This document shows positions 1 through 9,453 of a DNA stretch of 64,000 nucleotides, one piece after another. Each line of letters opens with the position of its first letter. Within the stretch, counting starts at the first letter, position 1. Made by a program: the position numbers and the translations under genes. The stretch is from an uncultured Ruminococcus sp. (GTDB lineage Bacteria > Bacillota > Clostridia > Oscillospirales > Ruminococcaceae), in NCBI GenBank assembly GCA_910579955.1, contig CAJTWE010000006.1, forward strand, positions 54,665 through 118,664, read 5' to 3'. The notes beneath the pieces were generated by a model, which saw only the letters and a list, made by a program, of their open reading frames with translations, searched no databases and was not told the origin of the DNA.

Positions 1-1378
1 ATTCTGATATCCCACGGAGCACTGCCGTTTGACCGCCTTTTATGTGTACTATTGCGTTAAAGTAATGATGCTTTCTTGCTGCCGGAGTTCTTGTGATTTT
101 TATAACGGCAATGTTTTCTTTATCTGTGTTTAATGTAAAAAATGAAAGTCCCTTGCTGTAGCAAAGAGTTATGCTTTTATCATTTTGAGATGCGAATTGT
201 ATACGAAATGATATAAGTCTTACCAGCAAAAGAGCTGCGGCAGGAACAAGAGCTATTCCCGATAATGGAAACAGTATTTCACAAGCATACGGCTTTGTGT
301 ATGATATTATAAGCAGCAGTCCGAGAATGATGTTTATAACAGTAAACGGCTGCCACAGGAAGCACCACAATGATTTTGAGCTTGAAAAGGCTTTGCTTTT
401 ATGCCCTTTAAACAGAACAGAAGAGCGCATTTGCTTTTCTGATACAATAGGAACGAGAAGTGCTTGACGGTCTTTGGTACATGACGGATATGTTATAAAC
501 AGAGATGCTTTTTTAGAAAATCTGCTTAAAATCCCCTGCTTTAGAATTATGCATTCTATGGACGGCAGATATATGTGAGCTTTTTTCTTTGGAAAAAAAC
601 CGGCTGATATCATGATATGGTTTTTGTTTACGCTGGTGTGAAATCCTGCGCAGCTTAGAAGATTTACAATAAATGATAACATGCGGCAGAGAAGCAGTAT
701 TATTAATATAAGTATAATTATCTCAGGAACTGCCCGAAATACGGAAGCGGCAGCACTGCTCATTTCACTTAGGGCTTTTGCAATATGAAGTTCGGTGAGA
801 ATCTCTCCTGCCGCATTTCCTGCTTCAATAAAAAAGGCGGCTATATACAGTGTACCTGATATGCTGCTTGAAAATAAAAAAGAATATAGAAGTACTGTCC
901 ATAAATTTATACTGTAAGAAAAAAGAGGCGGTCTGATTTTTTTACAAATGGGTATAAGCTCTGAAATTTCATCACGGTCTTTTGCTTTGAGCCATAGTAC
1001 CACGCTGCCTGATGCTTTTCCTGCTTTGGTATTTATTTTGAAAAGAGAAAGATTTGTTATAAAAGACAGCTTTATGTCAGACTCAGATGCAGCGGTTATT
1101 TTATCAAAAGGTATGACTATATGCTTTTGCATGATTATTCCATGAGATAATATAAAGCACTCTTTGTTCAGATAAAACCGACACATAAGCCATCTTAGCA
1201 GTGCAAGCCCGAAAATGAACAGCATTACTATAATATCCATCCACGCACCACGAATCCAGCTTGCAATTGCATCAGGAGAAAACGGTATAAGCGCAAGGGA
1301 ACGCAGAAGCGGGAATAAAAGCAGCCAGAGGTTCAGCGCACAGTATCTTAGTATTTTTATGGGGTGTTCACGTTTCAT
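1..1378 (-). CDS. PH-domain (YdbT/DUF304-like) membrane protein, partial
   Basis: The minus-strand frame is open from the ATG at 1378 to the window edge, about 459 codons, and the C-terminus is missing. The protein begins MKREHPIKILRYC and alternates hydrophobic helical pairs (around residues 10-60, 165-250 and 355-400) with polar segments of the bacterial PH type (bPH2). Examples are the stretch after FYLNKECFILSHG and the one after HIMISAGFFPKKKAHIYLP. This repeated helix-pair plus PH layout matches YdbT of Bacillus. The start overlaps the stop of the preceding PH-domain gene by 11 nt, the usual ydbS-ydbT pairing. YdbS/YdbT have been linked to envelope stress and antimicrobial resistance in Bacillus; the molecular role is not known. 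Confidence 0.75.
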   Translation of the reverse strand, partial: MKREHPIKILRYCALNLWLLLFPLLRSLALIPFSPDAIASWIRGAWMDIIVMLFIFGLALLRWLMCRFYLNKECFILSHGIIMQKHIVIPFDKITAASESDIKLSFITNLSLFKINTKAGKASGSVVLWLKAKDRDEISELIPICKKIRPPLFSYSINLWTVLLYSFLFSSSISGTLYIAAFFIEAGNAAGEILTELHIAKALSEMSSAAASVFRAVPEIIILILIILLLCRMLSFIVNLLSCAGFHTSVNKNHIMISAGFFPKKKAHIYLPSIECIILKQGILSRFSKKASLFITYPSCTKDRQALLVPIVSEKQMRSSVLFKGHKSKAFSSSKSLWCFLWQPFTVINIILGLLLIISYTKPYACEILFPLSGIALVPAAALLLVRLISFRIQFASQNDKSITLCYSKGLSFFTLNTDKENIAVIKITRTPAARKHHYFNAIVHIKGGQTAVLRGISE

Positions 1379-1823
1379 GGCTTTTCTCCTTTTTGCTTGT
1401 GATGTTTATATGTACGATATTCATTATTTCTTCTGCGTCCCCGGTGCTTAGAAACGGCAATATAAGCCTTTTTCCATAAACGCATAATACTGTAAAGTTT
1501 ATCCCTGTATATTTTGAAAATGGCGTTTTTATTATGTATGCAAGCTCCAGAACTTCCAGATTTATGCGCCTTTCATTTGATATTATGATACCGCTTTTTA
1601 AAATTACTGAATCTTCGTTTATATAAATGCATATTTTTCTTAGCGACAGAGGAATATATATAAGAAAAACAATGCTTGCAATCAACAGAATTGCTGCTGC
1701 AAAATACATGATCTGTTTGCCTAATATCCTTGATGCTGCTGTAAATATTACAATCGAAACTACAACAGCAAGTAAAGATAGAGTTATGCAGGCACGACGC
1801 TGTGGGGTATATTTTTTATTCAT
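1368..1823 (-). CDS. PH-domain (YdbS-like) membrane protein
   Basis: This is a 151-residue protein with two hydrophobic helices near the N-terminus (roughly residues 13-58). A PH-like segment follows, with INEDSVILKSGIIISNERRINLEVLELAYI. An AAGGAG ribosome binding site lies just upstream of the ATG at 1823. Its stop overlaps the start of the next PH-domain gene, so the two are translationally coupled and probably form a membrane complex. The family is recognised from architecture and the tandem arrangement, not from a database search. Confidence 0.72.
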   Translation of the reverse strand: MNKKYTPQRRACITLSLLAVVVSIVIFTAASRILGKQIMYFAAAILLIASIVFLIYIPLSLRKICIYINEDSVILKSGIIISNERRINLEVLELAYIIKTPFSKYTGINFTVLCVYGKRLILPFLSTGDAEEIMNIVHINITSKKEKSHET

Positions 1824-1882
1824 ATTTAAGGCACTCCTTAGTATAATCTTGGTATAATAACAAGTTCTAATACTGCGTTTTT

Positions 1883-1913
1883 TTGTATAGTCATATTATA
1901 TACTAAATATAAT
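1883..1913 (+). promoter_or_regulatory. Probable promoter of the AGCS symporter gene
   Basis: A TTGTAT -35 box (1883-1888) and a TATAAT -10 box (1908-1913) are separated by 19 nt. The -10 box overlaps an ATG at 1912, which argues against that codon being the start of the downstream gene. The long spacer keeps confidence moderate. Confidence 0.45.
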
Positions 1914-1947
1914 GCGAAATATGTCGCAGAAAAAGCGAGGTTATATT

Positions 1948-3234
1948 ATGCTTGAAAGAATAAACAGTTACATATGGAACGCCGGGCTGCTTGTATTGCT
2001 TTTGGGAACAGGAATATTTCTCACAGTGAAAACAAAATTTTTTCAGCTGCGGCATGCAGGATATATTTTTAGAAGTATAAAGAATTCTCTTAAAAAAGGC
2101 GGCTCTTCTCAGTGGAAAATATCTGCGTCGGCTCTTGCAGCATCTATGGGTACAGGCAATATCGTAGGAGTTACAGCTGCTCTTGCAATGGGAGGAGCAG
2201 GGGCGGTTTTTTGGATGCAGGTATCAGCGTTTTTTGGAATGATGCTTACATATGCAGAAAATGTCCTTGCTATGAAGTTTAGGCGTACCGAAAAGGACGG
2301 CAGAATAATAGGAGGAGCAGTAGCTTATTTAAGGTATGGCCTTGGAAGCAAAGCTCTTGCATTTGCATATGGCATTTTCTGTATACTTGCCTCTCTTGGT
2401 ATGGGCAACATGACGCAAAGCAGTGCGGCGGCACAGGCAATCTCAGGTTCATTTGATATTTCTCCTGTTATCATTGGAATAGTAATTTCTGTATTTTTAT
2501 TTGCAACAGTTATAGGAGGTATAAAAAGCGTAGGAAATGCGGCACAATTTATGCTTCCTTTTGCGGCAGTTAGTTATATGGTTATTGCAATTGCAGTTAT
2601 CGTGATGAATTTCAGAAATATTCCCAGAGCACTGGGAGATATCGTCACGGGAGCTTTTGGCATAAGGCAGATAGGTGCAGGCGTTTTTGGCAGTACGGTT
2701 TCTGTAGGACTTAGGCACGGAGTTTTCTCTAACGAAGCAGGTCTCGGAAGCAGTGCGCTTATACATAGCAGCGCAGAGGACAGTGATCCTCATCTACAGG
2801 GAATGTGGAGCATTTTTGAGGTGTTTCTTGATACAATGGTTTGTTGTACGCTTACTGCGCTTATGGTTCTCACATCGGGTGTGCCAATAGAAATGGGGGC
2901 AGTACCTATAGCAGATGCTTTCAGCTGTGTTTTGGGAAAATGGGGGGGTACTGCCTCATCGGTCATGATAGCTCTGTTTGCGATTTGTACTATGCTCGGA
3001 TGGTGCTGCTGCGGTGAAATGGCAATGCGGAGCATGTGCAGAAAAAAGAGCGCTGTTATGACCTATCGTTTGATATTTTGCATATGCGGCGGTCTTGGAT
3101 GTACCGGTGCATTGTCGGATATGTGGGCGCTTTCCGATATAGCAAACGGTCTCATGGCAATTCCAAACCTTTTGGCACTCTTGCTTTTATCAGGATATGT
3201 TACTATTCCGCACTATAAGAAGTGTGGAAAATAA
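1948..3234 (+). CDS. Sodium:alanine symporter family (AGCS) amino-acid carrier
   Basis: This 428-residue polytopic membrane protein belongs to the AGCS family, which imports alanine or glycine with Na+. The N-terminus MLERINSYIWNAG and the signature region GLRHGVFSNEAGLGSSALIH (about residues 258-277) are diagnostic. Around ten hydrophobic segments are visible. The ATG at 1948 is chosen over the upstream ATG at 1912 because it has an AGCGAGG-type ribosome binding site, gives the family N-terminus, and leaves the predicted -10 box outside the gene. It is slightly shorter than many AGCS proteins. No glycine riboswitch is visible upstream. Confidence 0.9.
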   Translation: MLERINSYIWNAGLLVLLLGTGIFLTVKTKFFQLRHAGYIFRSIKNSLKKGGSSQWKISASALAASMGTGNIVGVTAALAMGGAGAVFWMQVSAFFGMMLTYAENVLAMKFRRTEKDGRIIGGAVAYLRYGLGSKALAFAYGIFCILASLGMGNMTQSSAAAQAISGSFDISPVIIGIVISVFLFATVIGGIKSVGNAAQFMLPFAAVSYMVIAIAVIVMNFRNIPRALGDIVTGAFGIRQIGAGVFGSTVSVGLRHGVFSNEAGLGSSALIHSSAEDSDPHLQGMWSIFEVFLDTMVCCTLTALMVLTSGVPIEMGAVPIADAFSCVLGKWGGTASSVMIALFAICTMLGWCCCGEMAMRSMCRKKSAVMTYRLIFCICGGLGCTGALSDMWALSDIANGLMAIPNLLALLLLSGYVTIPHYKKCGK

Positions 3235-3285
3235 TTGTATATATGTATATAATGATAAAAGGCGCATAAAATTCATAAAGAGTGC

Positions 3286-3314
3286 TTGACATCATTTTTG
3301 CTTTTTTGTATAAT
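3286..3314 (+). promoter_or_regulatory. Strong sigma-A promoter of the rnj leader
   Basis: Consensus TTGACA (3286-3291) and TATAAT (3309-3314) are separated by exactly 17 nt. Transcription would start near 3321, about 360 nt upstream of the RNase J start codon. Confidence 0.85.
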
Positions 3315-3320
3315 TATAAG

Positions 3321-3678
3321 TACATATGATTGTACGTTTTTGGTAAATGATGGGAATAATTCTTAGCCGTGCGCAGCGAAGCGGCGGTAATTTATCAATT
3401 TTTAGAAGCAAGTATGATGAATGCCTGGCAAGGCAGGAAAAGGTAAAAGAAGGATAGGACAGATGTTTGTGAGAATTGTCCGTAAACGGGGTGACCGTCT
3501 GATATTTTATTTTACAGCTTGTTATTATAGTCCGTTATAAACGATAGATAGGATCTGGTGCAGTGCCGGGAACGGAATGAAGGCATATGCATAGATCAGG
3601 CTTGGACTATTGTATGCAAATATATGCAAAAGCTGTTTTTCTCCTGCCGTGCGTGGTACGGAAAGAGAGGGTATTTTT
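3321..3678 (+). other. Long structured 5' leader or ncRNA upstream of RNase J
   Basis: This 358-nt gene-free stretch follows a consensus promoter. Its distal part folds into nested helices. ATAGTCC (3527-3533) pairs with GGACTAT (3604-3610), and GATCT (3552-3556) pairs with AGATC (3593-3597). TGCAGTGCC (3559-3567) pairs with GGCATATGCA (3582-3591) with one bulged A, around a 14-nt loop. A smaller stem-loop lies near 3366-3390. No 6S RNA, tmRNA, RNase P or riboswitch signature that I know is evident. It could be an autoregulatory leader of the ribonuclease gene or an independent small RNA; the helices are seen, the role is inferred. Confidence 0.55.
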
Positions 3679-5502
3679 TTGGCATTAACAGAAGGAAAAG
3701 ACAATCGCAGCGCAAAGGCTGCACAGAATACGAACAGAGTTCAATATCGCAGAAATTTCAGAAATAATCAGAAATCAAGTTCATTTGAAGCAAAATCGTC
3801 TTCTAAATCGGCAAAGGGTAACAATGGAAGAAGAGAAAACAGAAAGAATCCTGTTCGTATAATCCCGCTTGGCGGACTAAATGAGATAGGCAAGAATATG
3901 ACAGTGTTTGAGTGCTGTAACGATATGTTCATTCTTGACTGCGGACTTGCGTTTCCGGATATGGATATGCCGGGCGTTGATATTGTGATTCCTGATTTCA
4001 CATATGTTGTTGAAAATAAGGATAAAGTCAGAGGCGTTGTGCTTACACATGGGCATGAGGATCATATTGGAGGACTTGCATATCTTCTTAAAAAAATAAA
4101 TGTTCCGATCTATGGCACAAGGCTTACGCTTGCGCTTGTAAAAGGCAAGCTGGAAGAACATGGTCTTGCAAGCACTGCTAAGCTTATTGAAGTGCAGCCT
4201 CGTAAAACAGTTCATCTGGGCTGTATGGCAGTTGAATTCATTAAAGTGAATCATTCTATTCCTGATGCAGTTGGTATGGCTATTCATACGCCTGCTGGAA
4301 TTATAGTTCATACAGGAGATTTTAAGGTGGACTTTTCACCTGTTGACGGAGAGGTCATAGATCTTGCAAGATTCGGTGAACTCGGAAGCAGAGGGGTTCT
4401 TGCTCTTATGGCGGATTCCACCAATGCTGAACGTACAGGCTTTACACGTTCAGAAAGAACTGTAGGCGGATCATTTGAAAAGCTCTTTGAAAGAGCCGGA
4501 GCTAAACGTATAATCATAGCAACATTCTCATCAAATATCCATCGTATACAGCAAATAATCGACAATGCGGTACGTCATAACAGAAAAGTAGCCGTATTCG
4601 GACGAAGCATGATACATGTTATGAGTACAGCTTTGGAGCTTGGTTATCTGAAAGTTCCTGATGGAACGATCATTGATATTGATGATATGAGCAGATATCC
4701 GGATGAACGTGTTGTTCTTATCACAACGGGCAGCCAAGGCGAACCTATGAGCGCTCTCACACGTATGGCAATGAATGGTCATAAGAAGGTTACCATTACG
4801 CCAAATGATTTTATCATTATTTCTGCTACACCTATTCCAGGTAATGAGAAATATGTCACACGTGTAGTAAATGAGCTTATGCATTCCGGCGCTGAGGTCA
4901 TATATGAGGCAATGTATGAAGTACACGTTTCAGGACACGCCTGTCAGGACGAGCTAAAGCTTATTGAAGCGCTTACAAGACCGAGATATTTTATTCCTGT
5001 ACACGGTGAATACAAGCACCTTGCAACACATGCACAGATCGCTGTTTCTATGGGTATTCCAGAGGAGCGTATCGTTATCGGCGAGATAGGAAATGTTATC
5101 GAGCTTGATGATAAATCTATACGTGTAGTATCGCAAGTTCCATCAGGTCGTGTGATGGTAGACGGCTTAGGAGTAGGTGACGTTGGCTCGATAGTTCTTC
5201 GTGATAGACGACATCTTGCACAGGACGGTTTGATAATAGTTGTTATAGGCATTGAAAAAATAACAAATACCGTTGTATCAGGCCCTGATATTATATCAAG
5301 AGGTTTTGTATATGTACGTGAATCAGAGACGCTTATGGAAGAAGCAAGACAGGTGCTTCTGCGTGCTCTTGACAAGTGTACAGGTCAGGATCTTAGAGAG
5401 TGGGGTACGCTAAAAACCAAACTGCGTGATGTTTTGTCTGAATATATTTACGGCAAAACTAAGAGAAGTCCTATGATCCTGCCTATTATTATGGAGATTT
5501 AA
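3679..5502 (+). CDS. rnj: Ribonuclease J (metallo-beta-lactamase/beta-CASP)
   Basis: RNase J combines 5'-3' exonuclease and endonuclease activity in mRNA turnover and rRNA maturation. After a charged, low-complexity N-terminal extension of about 57 residues rich in Lys, Ser and Asn, the catalytic core starts at VRIIPLGGLNEIGKN. The zinc motif HGHEDH lies at about residues 124-129. The beta-CASP region includes MADSTNAERTGFT, and a C-terminal region follows. The TTG at 3679 is preferred because AGAGAGG lies 8 nt upstream; an in-frame ATG at 3610 has no such site and falls inside the predicted leader helix. The protein has 607 residues, longer than Bacillus RNase J1 because of the extension. 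Confidence 0.93.
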   Translation: MALTEGKDNRSAKAAQNTNRVQYRRNFRNNQKSSSFEAKSSSKSAKGNNGRRENRKNPVRIIPLGGLNEIGKNMTVFECCNDMFILDCGLAFPDMDMPGVDIVIPDFTYVVENKDKVRGVVLTHGHEDHIGGLAYLLKKINVPIYGTRLTLALVKGKLEEHGLASTAKLIEVQPRKTVHLGCMAVEFIKVNHSIPDAVGMAIHTPAGIIVHTGDFKVDFSPVDGEVIDLARFGELGSRGVLALMADSTNAERTGFTRSERTVGGSFEKLFERAGAKRIIIATFSSNIHRIQQIIDNAVRHNRKVAVFGRSMIHVMSTALELGYLKVPDGTIIDIDDMSRYPDERVVLITTGSQGEPMSALTRMAMNGHKKVTITPNDFIIISATPIPGNEKYVTRVVNELMHSGAEVIYEAMYEVHVSGHACQDELKLIEALTRPRYFIPVHGEYKHLATHAQIAVSMGIPEERIVIGEIGNVIELDDKSIRVVSQVPSGRVMVDGLGVGDVGSIVLRDRRHLAQDGLIIVVIGIEKITNTVVSGPDIISRGFVYVRESETLMEEARQVLLRALDKCTGQDLREWGTLKTKLRDVLSEYIYGKTKRSPMILPIIMEI

Positions 5503-5558
5503 TATGCTGACTTCGGAGAATATCTGAGGAATGTATTTTGAATCCGGAGGAAAAAACA

Positions 5559-7523
5559 ATGAAAAAAAATAAGGCTGTACTATTTTTTCTGTTATCAGTA
5601 TTAATGCTTATCAGCATAGTAGTACCTGTTATTATTTATTCAGCTATAAAAGGCTTCGGCGGATTTGCATTTATGTTTCTGCCTGCTGTTGTTTTGAGTA
5701 TTATTCTTTTGTGGTTAGGTTTTTTTGTACAGAAAAAAATCGCTACAGGACAGATAATGGATGAAATGCTTCAGGAGTTTGTCGGCATGTCTCTGAGAAA
5801 ACTTTCCTTGCCTGTAGTTCTTACAGAGAGAGACGGAAAAATATTCTGGTATAACGATAAGTTTAAAGGACAGTTTTTACAGGGGCGAAGAAAAAAGACG
5901 ACATTTCAGGAATTGCTCTGTATGAATGTAAATACTTTGATGGACGGTCATGATATGATGCTTGAACATCAAGGCCGAAAATATCGTGTTCATAGCGAAA
6001 CAGTTTGCGTTCAGGACTCAAAGGTTTATGCAGTGCAGTTTGTAGAGATAACCGATCAGGTGAAGCTTCAAAATGAACTGAGAGAATCCAGACCATGTGT
6101 AATGCTTATGGTCATTGACGGTTATGACGATGTAATGCAGTATGCCAAGGAAAGTGAAAAGGCGCAGGTTTCCGCAGAAGTGGAAATACTTCTTGAAAAT
6201 TTCATGGCAGGTACAAAGGGCATTGTTCGTAAGATAGATAATGATCAGTTCTACGCTGTTATGGAAACAAGATATATTTATAACGCCATGAATAAACGCT
6301 TTCCTATTCTAGATGAGGCAAGAAAGATATGCGTTGCAGGGAGAATAAGAGTTACATTCTCTATAGGCGTGGGCATAGGCGGTGCTTCCCTTGAGGAAAG
6401 CGAAAAAATCGCAAGACAATCTCTTGATATGGCACTTGGACGAGGCGGCGATCAGGCGGCTGTCAAGATGGAAAACGGCTTTAATTTTTATGGCGGTGCT
6501 TCCAAGGGCGTTGAAAAACGCTCAAAGGCGATGATACGTTCAATGGCTCTTGCATTGCAGGAGATGATAGAAAATGCGGATCATGTCTACATTATGGGAC
6601 ATCGTTTCGGGGATCTTGATGCAATAGGTTCAGCCTGCGGCATGGCTGGTGCAATAAAGCTTATGGGCAAATCTGCTACAGTTGTTGTAAGACGGCAGAG
6701 CTGCCTTGCAGGAAATCTTATTGAAAGAATAAAGACTTGTAAAAATCCACCGGAATTTATGGAACCCGAAGTAGCTGTTGCGATGGCAAATGAAAAATCG
6801 CTGCTTATTGTAGTTGATACCCACAATAAAGACATATTAGAGAGCTTTGAGCTTTATCGCAAGTTGAGCAATGTGGTGGTAATAGATCATCATCGCAAAA
6901 GTATAAATTACATTGAAAATGCTGCTCTGTTTCACCATGAACCATATGCTTCATCAGCCTCGGAAATGGTAACTGAGCTTATACAGTATTTTCGCCTTGA
7001 AAAGGATATTCCTGCTGAATATGCAGATGCACTTCTTGCCGGAATAACCCTTGATACAAAGAATTTTGTTATGCGTACCGGTGTGCGTACATTTGAAGCA
7101 GCAGCATATTTGAGACGTGTAGGTGCTGATACCATTCAAGTAAAGTCACTCTTTTCAGACACTATTTCTATGTATCAGATGCGCTCTCAGATAGTTGCAC
7201 ATGCTGAGATTTTTAGAAATAATGCTATTTCTGTTGTAAAGATGCAAAACAGCTCTGTAAGACTGCTTGCAGCTCAGTCAGCAGATGAGCTTCTGAGCAT
7301 ACAGGGCGTTGAAGCGTCCTTTGTACTGTATCTGGAAAATGGCGGTGTCAGCATATCCGCACGTTCACTTGGAAAGGTGAATGTTCAGCTTATAATGGAA
7401 GCATTGGGCGGAGGAGGTCATCAGACAATGGCTGCAACACAGATACCGTCGGCAACGATTCAGGATACAAAGGAACGGCTTTTGCAAGTGCTCGAAGATT
7501 ATGCAGCGGAGTATAAGAGATAA
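5559..7523 (+). CDS. gdpP: GdpP-type cyclic-di-AMP phosphodiesterase (DHH/DHHA1)
   Basis: This 654-residue membrane enzyme is predicted to hydrolyse c-di-AMP, which controls potassium uptake and osmotic balance. In order it has two N-terminal transmembrane helices (residues 5-55), a PAS-like domain (about 80-150), a degenerate GGDEF domain (about 165-300), and a DHH domain with GHRFGDLDAIGS near residue 347 and IDHH near 441. It ends in a DHHA1 domain with GGGGHQTMAA. The ATG at 5559 has GGAGG 8 nt upstream, so the longer TTG start is rejected. It lies 56 nt after rnj and before rplI, the usual gdpP-rplI-dnaB order in Firmicutes. Confidence 0.93.
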   Translation: MKKNKAVLFFLLSVLMLISIVVPVIIYSAIKGFGGFAFMFLPAVVLSIILLWLGFFVQKKIATGQIMDEMLQEFVGMSLRKLSLPVVLTERDGKIFWYNDKFKGQFLQGRRKKTTFQELLCMNVNTLMDGHDMMLEHQGRKYRVHSETVCVQDSKVYAVQFVEITDQVKLQNELRESRPCVMLMVIDGYDDVMQYAKESEKAQVSAEVEILLENFMAGTKGIVRKIDNDQFYAVMETRYIYNAMNKRFPILDEARKICVAGRIRVTFSIGVGIGGASLEESEKIARQSLDMALGRGGDQAAVKMENGFNFYGGASKGVEKRSKAMIRSMALALQEMIENADHVYIMGHRFGDLDAIGSACGMAGAIKLMGKSATVVVRRQSCLAGNLIERIKTCKNPPEFMEPEVAVAMANEKSLLIVVDTHNKDILESFELYRKLSNVVVIDHHRKSINYIENAALFHHEPYASSASEMVTELIQYFRLEKDIPAEYADALLAGITLDTKNFVMRTGVRTFEAAAYLRRVGADTIQVKSLFSDTISMYQMRSQIVAHAEIFRNNAISVVKMQNSSVRLLAAQSADELLSIQGVEASFVLYLENGGVSISARSLGKVNVQLIMEALGGGGHQTMAATQIPSATIQDTKERLLQVLEDYAAEYKR

Positions 7524-7591
7524 TATTATAAGAAGTAAGCCTTGTGATGCAGGTATCATTTAGGCAGGCTTCTGGGAAAGGAATATTTATT

Positions 7592-8038
7592 ATGAAGGTT
7601 ATTTATTTACAGGACGTAAAAGGCTCAGGAAAAAAGGGCGAAGTAAAGAATGTAGCAGACGGCTATGCCCGTAATATGCTTTTTCCAAAGGGTTTGGCAA
7701 TAGAGGCAAACGCTAAGAATCTTTCTGAGCTTGCAGGAAAGAATTCGTCAGTGGCTCACAAAATAGATGTGGAAAAGCAGAAGGCAAAAGAGATCGCAGA
7801 TATGATCGGCGGCAAAACCGTAAAGGCTGTTGCCAAGGCTGGTGCAGGCGGAAGACTTTTTGGCGCAGTTACAGCGCAGAATATTGCAGAATGCATTGAA
7901 AAGCAGTATGGCTGCAAGGTTGATAAGAAGAAGATCTCTCTTAAATCTGAAATAAAGAATTTTGGTACTTATGAAGCTGATATCAAGCTTTATACAGGCA
8001 TTTCTGCTAAAGTAACTATAGAAGTTGCTGAAAACTGA
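7592..8038 (+). CDS. rplI: 50S ribosomal protein L9
   Basis: This 148-residue L9 has the classical N-terminal domain MKVIYLQDVKGSGKKGEVKNV, a long connecting helix, and a C-terminal rRNA-binding domain that includes GAGGRLFGAVTAQNIAE. L9 binds domain V of 23S rRNA and helps keep the reading frame. The ATG at 7592 follows AAAGGA and gives the conserved N-terminus; the upstream ATG at 7544 would add 16 non-homologous residues. The length matches the family, and the gdpP-rplI-dnaB order is conserved in Firmicutes. Confidence 0.97.
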   Translation: MKVIYLQDVKGSGKKGEVKNVADGYARNMLFPKGLAIEANAKNLSELAGKNSSVAHKIDVEKQKAKEIADMIGGKTVKAVAKAGAGGRLFGAVTAQNIAECIEKQYGCKVDKKKISLKSEIKNFGTYEADIKLYTGISAKVTIEVAEN

Positions 8039-8100
8039 TGCAATACTATGGGCGACGTTTGTTCGCCCGTATTTTTTTCTGAAAACAGGAGGGGAGACAT

Positions 8101-9453
8101 ATGGCACAAAATCAGTTTGAACAGCTTGAAACAGGCGGTGAATTGCCGTTCAGTCTTGAAGCAGAACAGACGATTCTCGGTGCGGTTTTAACAGAGCCTG
8201 ATGTCTTGTCAACGGTTCTTGAAAAGATCAAGCCGGACTGCTTTTTTAATGAGCAGCATAAAGCGCTTTTTCAGATAATCGTTCAGATGTTTACATCAGG
8301 TGAAAAGGCTGATGTTATTACACTGCTTAATATTGCAATGCAGCAGCATTTGTTTGATACAGCGCAGGAGGGAAGAGCTTATCTTGCAGCACTTATCAAT
8401 ATGGTGCCGTCTGTTTCTAATATAGAAAGCTACTGTAATATTGTTGCGGAGAAATTTTACCTTAGAAGTCTTGCTTTTGCAGCAAGAGCCATATTACAGG
8501 ACATTCAAAGCGGAGAAGTAAATGCACAGGCTCTTCTTGACGGTGCGGAGCAGAAGATATTTGATATTCGTCAAGGCAGATCTATACAGGGACTTGTAAA
8601 AATAGGAGATGCAGTTTGTGAAGCTTATGACCGCATAGGAAAAATATCAGGTCCTGATAAGGAAAAGTATTTAGGCGCTCGTACAGGATATAAGTATCTC
8701 GATACTGTAACATCAGGTCTTAACCGCTCTGACCTTATACTTATAGCGGCACGTCCTGGTATGGGTAAAACTTCTTTTGCAATAAATATAGCTACTAATG
8801 TAGCAAGACGAGGCGATAAGGAGGTTGCGGTATTCTCACTTGAAATGTCGAGAGAGCAGCTTGCAACACGTATGCTTTCCACAGAAGCGCTTGTTGATTC
8901 TCATAAGCTCAGAAGCGGTTATCTTACAAATGACGACTGGGTACGTCTTGCACAGGGTGCAGGAGTGCTGAGTGGTTTGCCTATGTATTTTGATGATACC
9001 GCAGGTATAACAGTTCAGCAGATAAAGGCAAAACTCAGACGTATGAAAAATTTGGGGCTTGTTGTCATAGATTATCTTCAGCTTATGACATCTACTCTTA
9101 AAACGGATAACCGTGTGCTTGTTATTTCTGAGATAACAAGACAGCTTAAAATTATGGCTAAGGAGCTTGATATTCCAGTAATTCTTTTGTCTCAGCTGTC
9201 CCGTGGCCCTGAAAGCAGAAATGATAAACGTCCTATGCTTTCGGATCTTCGTGAATCCGGTTCTATTGAGCAGGATGCAGATATTGTAATGTTTCTATAT
9301 AGAGATGCCTATTATAATAAAGACAGTGCAACACCTAATATTTCAGAATGTATTATAGCTAAAAACAGACACGGAGAAACAGGTACGGTAAATCTTGTCT
9401 GGGACGGTCAGTTTACACGTTTCAGCGATGCGGAGATGCGAGATGAGCACTAA
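8101..9453 (+). CDS. dnaB: Replicative DNA helicase DnaB
   Basis: This 450-residue hexameric helicase unwinds DNA at the replication fork. The N-terminal primase-interacting domain begins near LPFSLEAEQTILGAVL. The RecA-like C-terminal domain has Walker A ARPGMGKT near residue 218, Walker B VIDYLQLM, and the DnaB motif SQLSRGPESRNDKRP. A strong AGGAGGGG site precedes the ATG. It overlaps the start of tilS. The partners DnaD and the DnaC-like loader are encoded on the other strand near 18-19.7 kb. Confidence 0.97.
   Translation: MAQNQFEQLETGGELPFSLEAEQTILGAVLTEPDVLSTVLEKIKPDCFFNEQHKALFQIIVQMFTSGEKADVITLLNIAMQQHLFDTAQEGRAYLAALINMVPSVSNIESYCNIVAEKFYLRSLAFAARAILQDIQSGEVNAQALLDGAEQKIFDIRQGRSIQGLVKIGDAVCEAYDRIGKISGPDKEKYLGARTGYKYLDTVTSGLNRSDLILIAARPGMGKTSFAINIATNVARRGDKEVAVFSLEMSREQLATRMLSTEALVDSHKLRSGYLTNDDWVRLAQGAGVLSGLPMYFDDTAGITVQQIKAKLRRMKNLGLVVIDYLQLMTSTLKTDNRVLVISEITRQLKIMAKELDIPVILLSQLSRGPESRNDKRPMLSDLRESGSIEQDADIVMFLYRDAYYNKDSATPNISECIIAKNRHGETGTVNLVWDGQFTRFSDAEMRDEH

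Noticed and set aside
3321..3678. 6S RNA, tmRNA, RNase P RNA or c-di-AMP riboswitch in the rnj leader
   Set aside because: None of the signatures I know for these RNAs is present; the position before gdpP made a c-di-AMP riboswitch worth considering.
3558..3767. Plus-strand ORF MQCRERNEGICIDQAW... in the rnj leader
   Set aside because: It overlaps the paired leader helices and the rnj start in another frame; coding character is poor.
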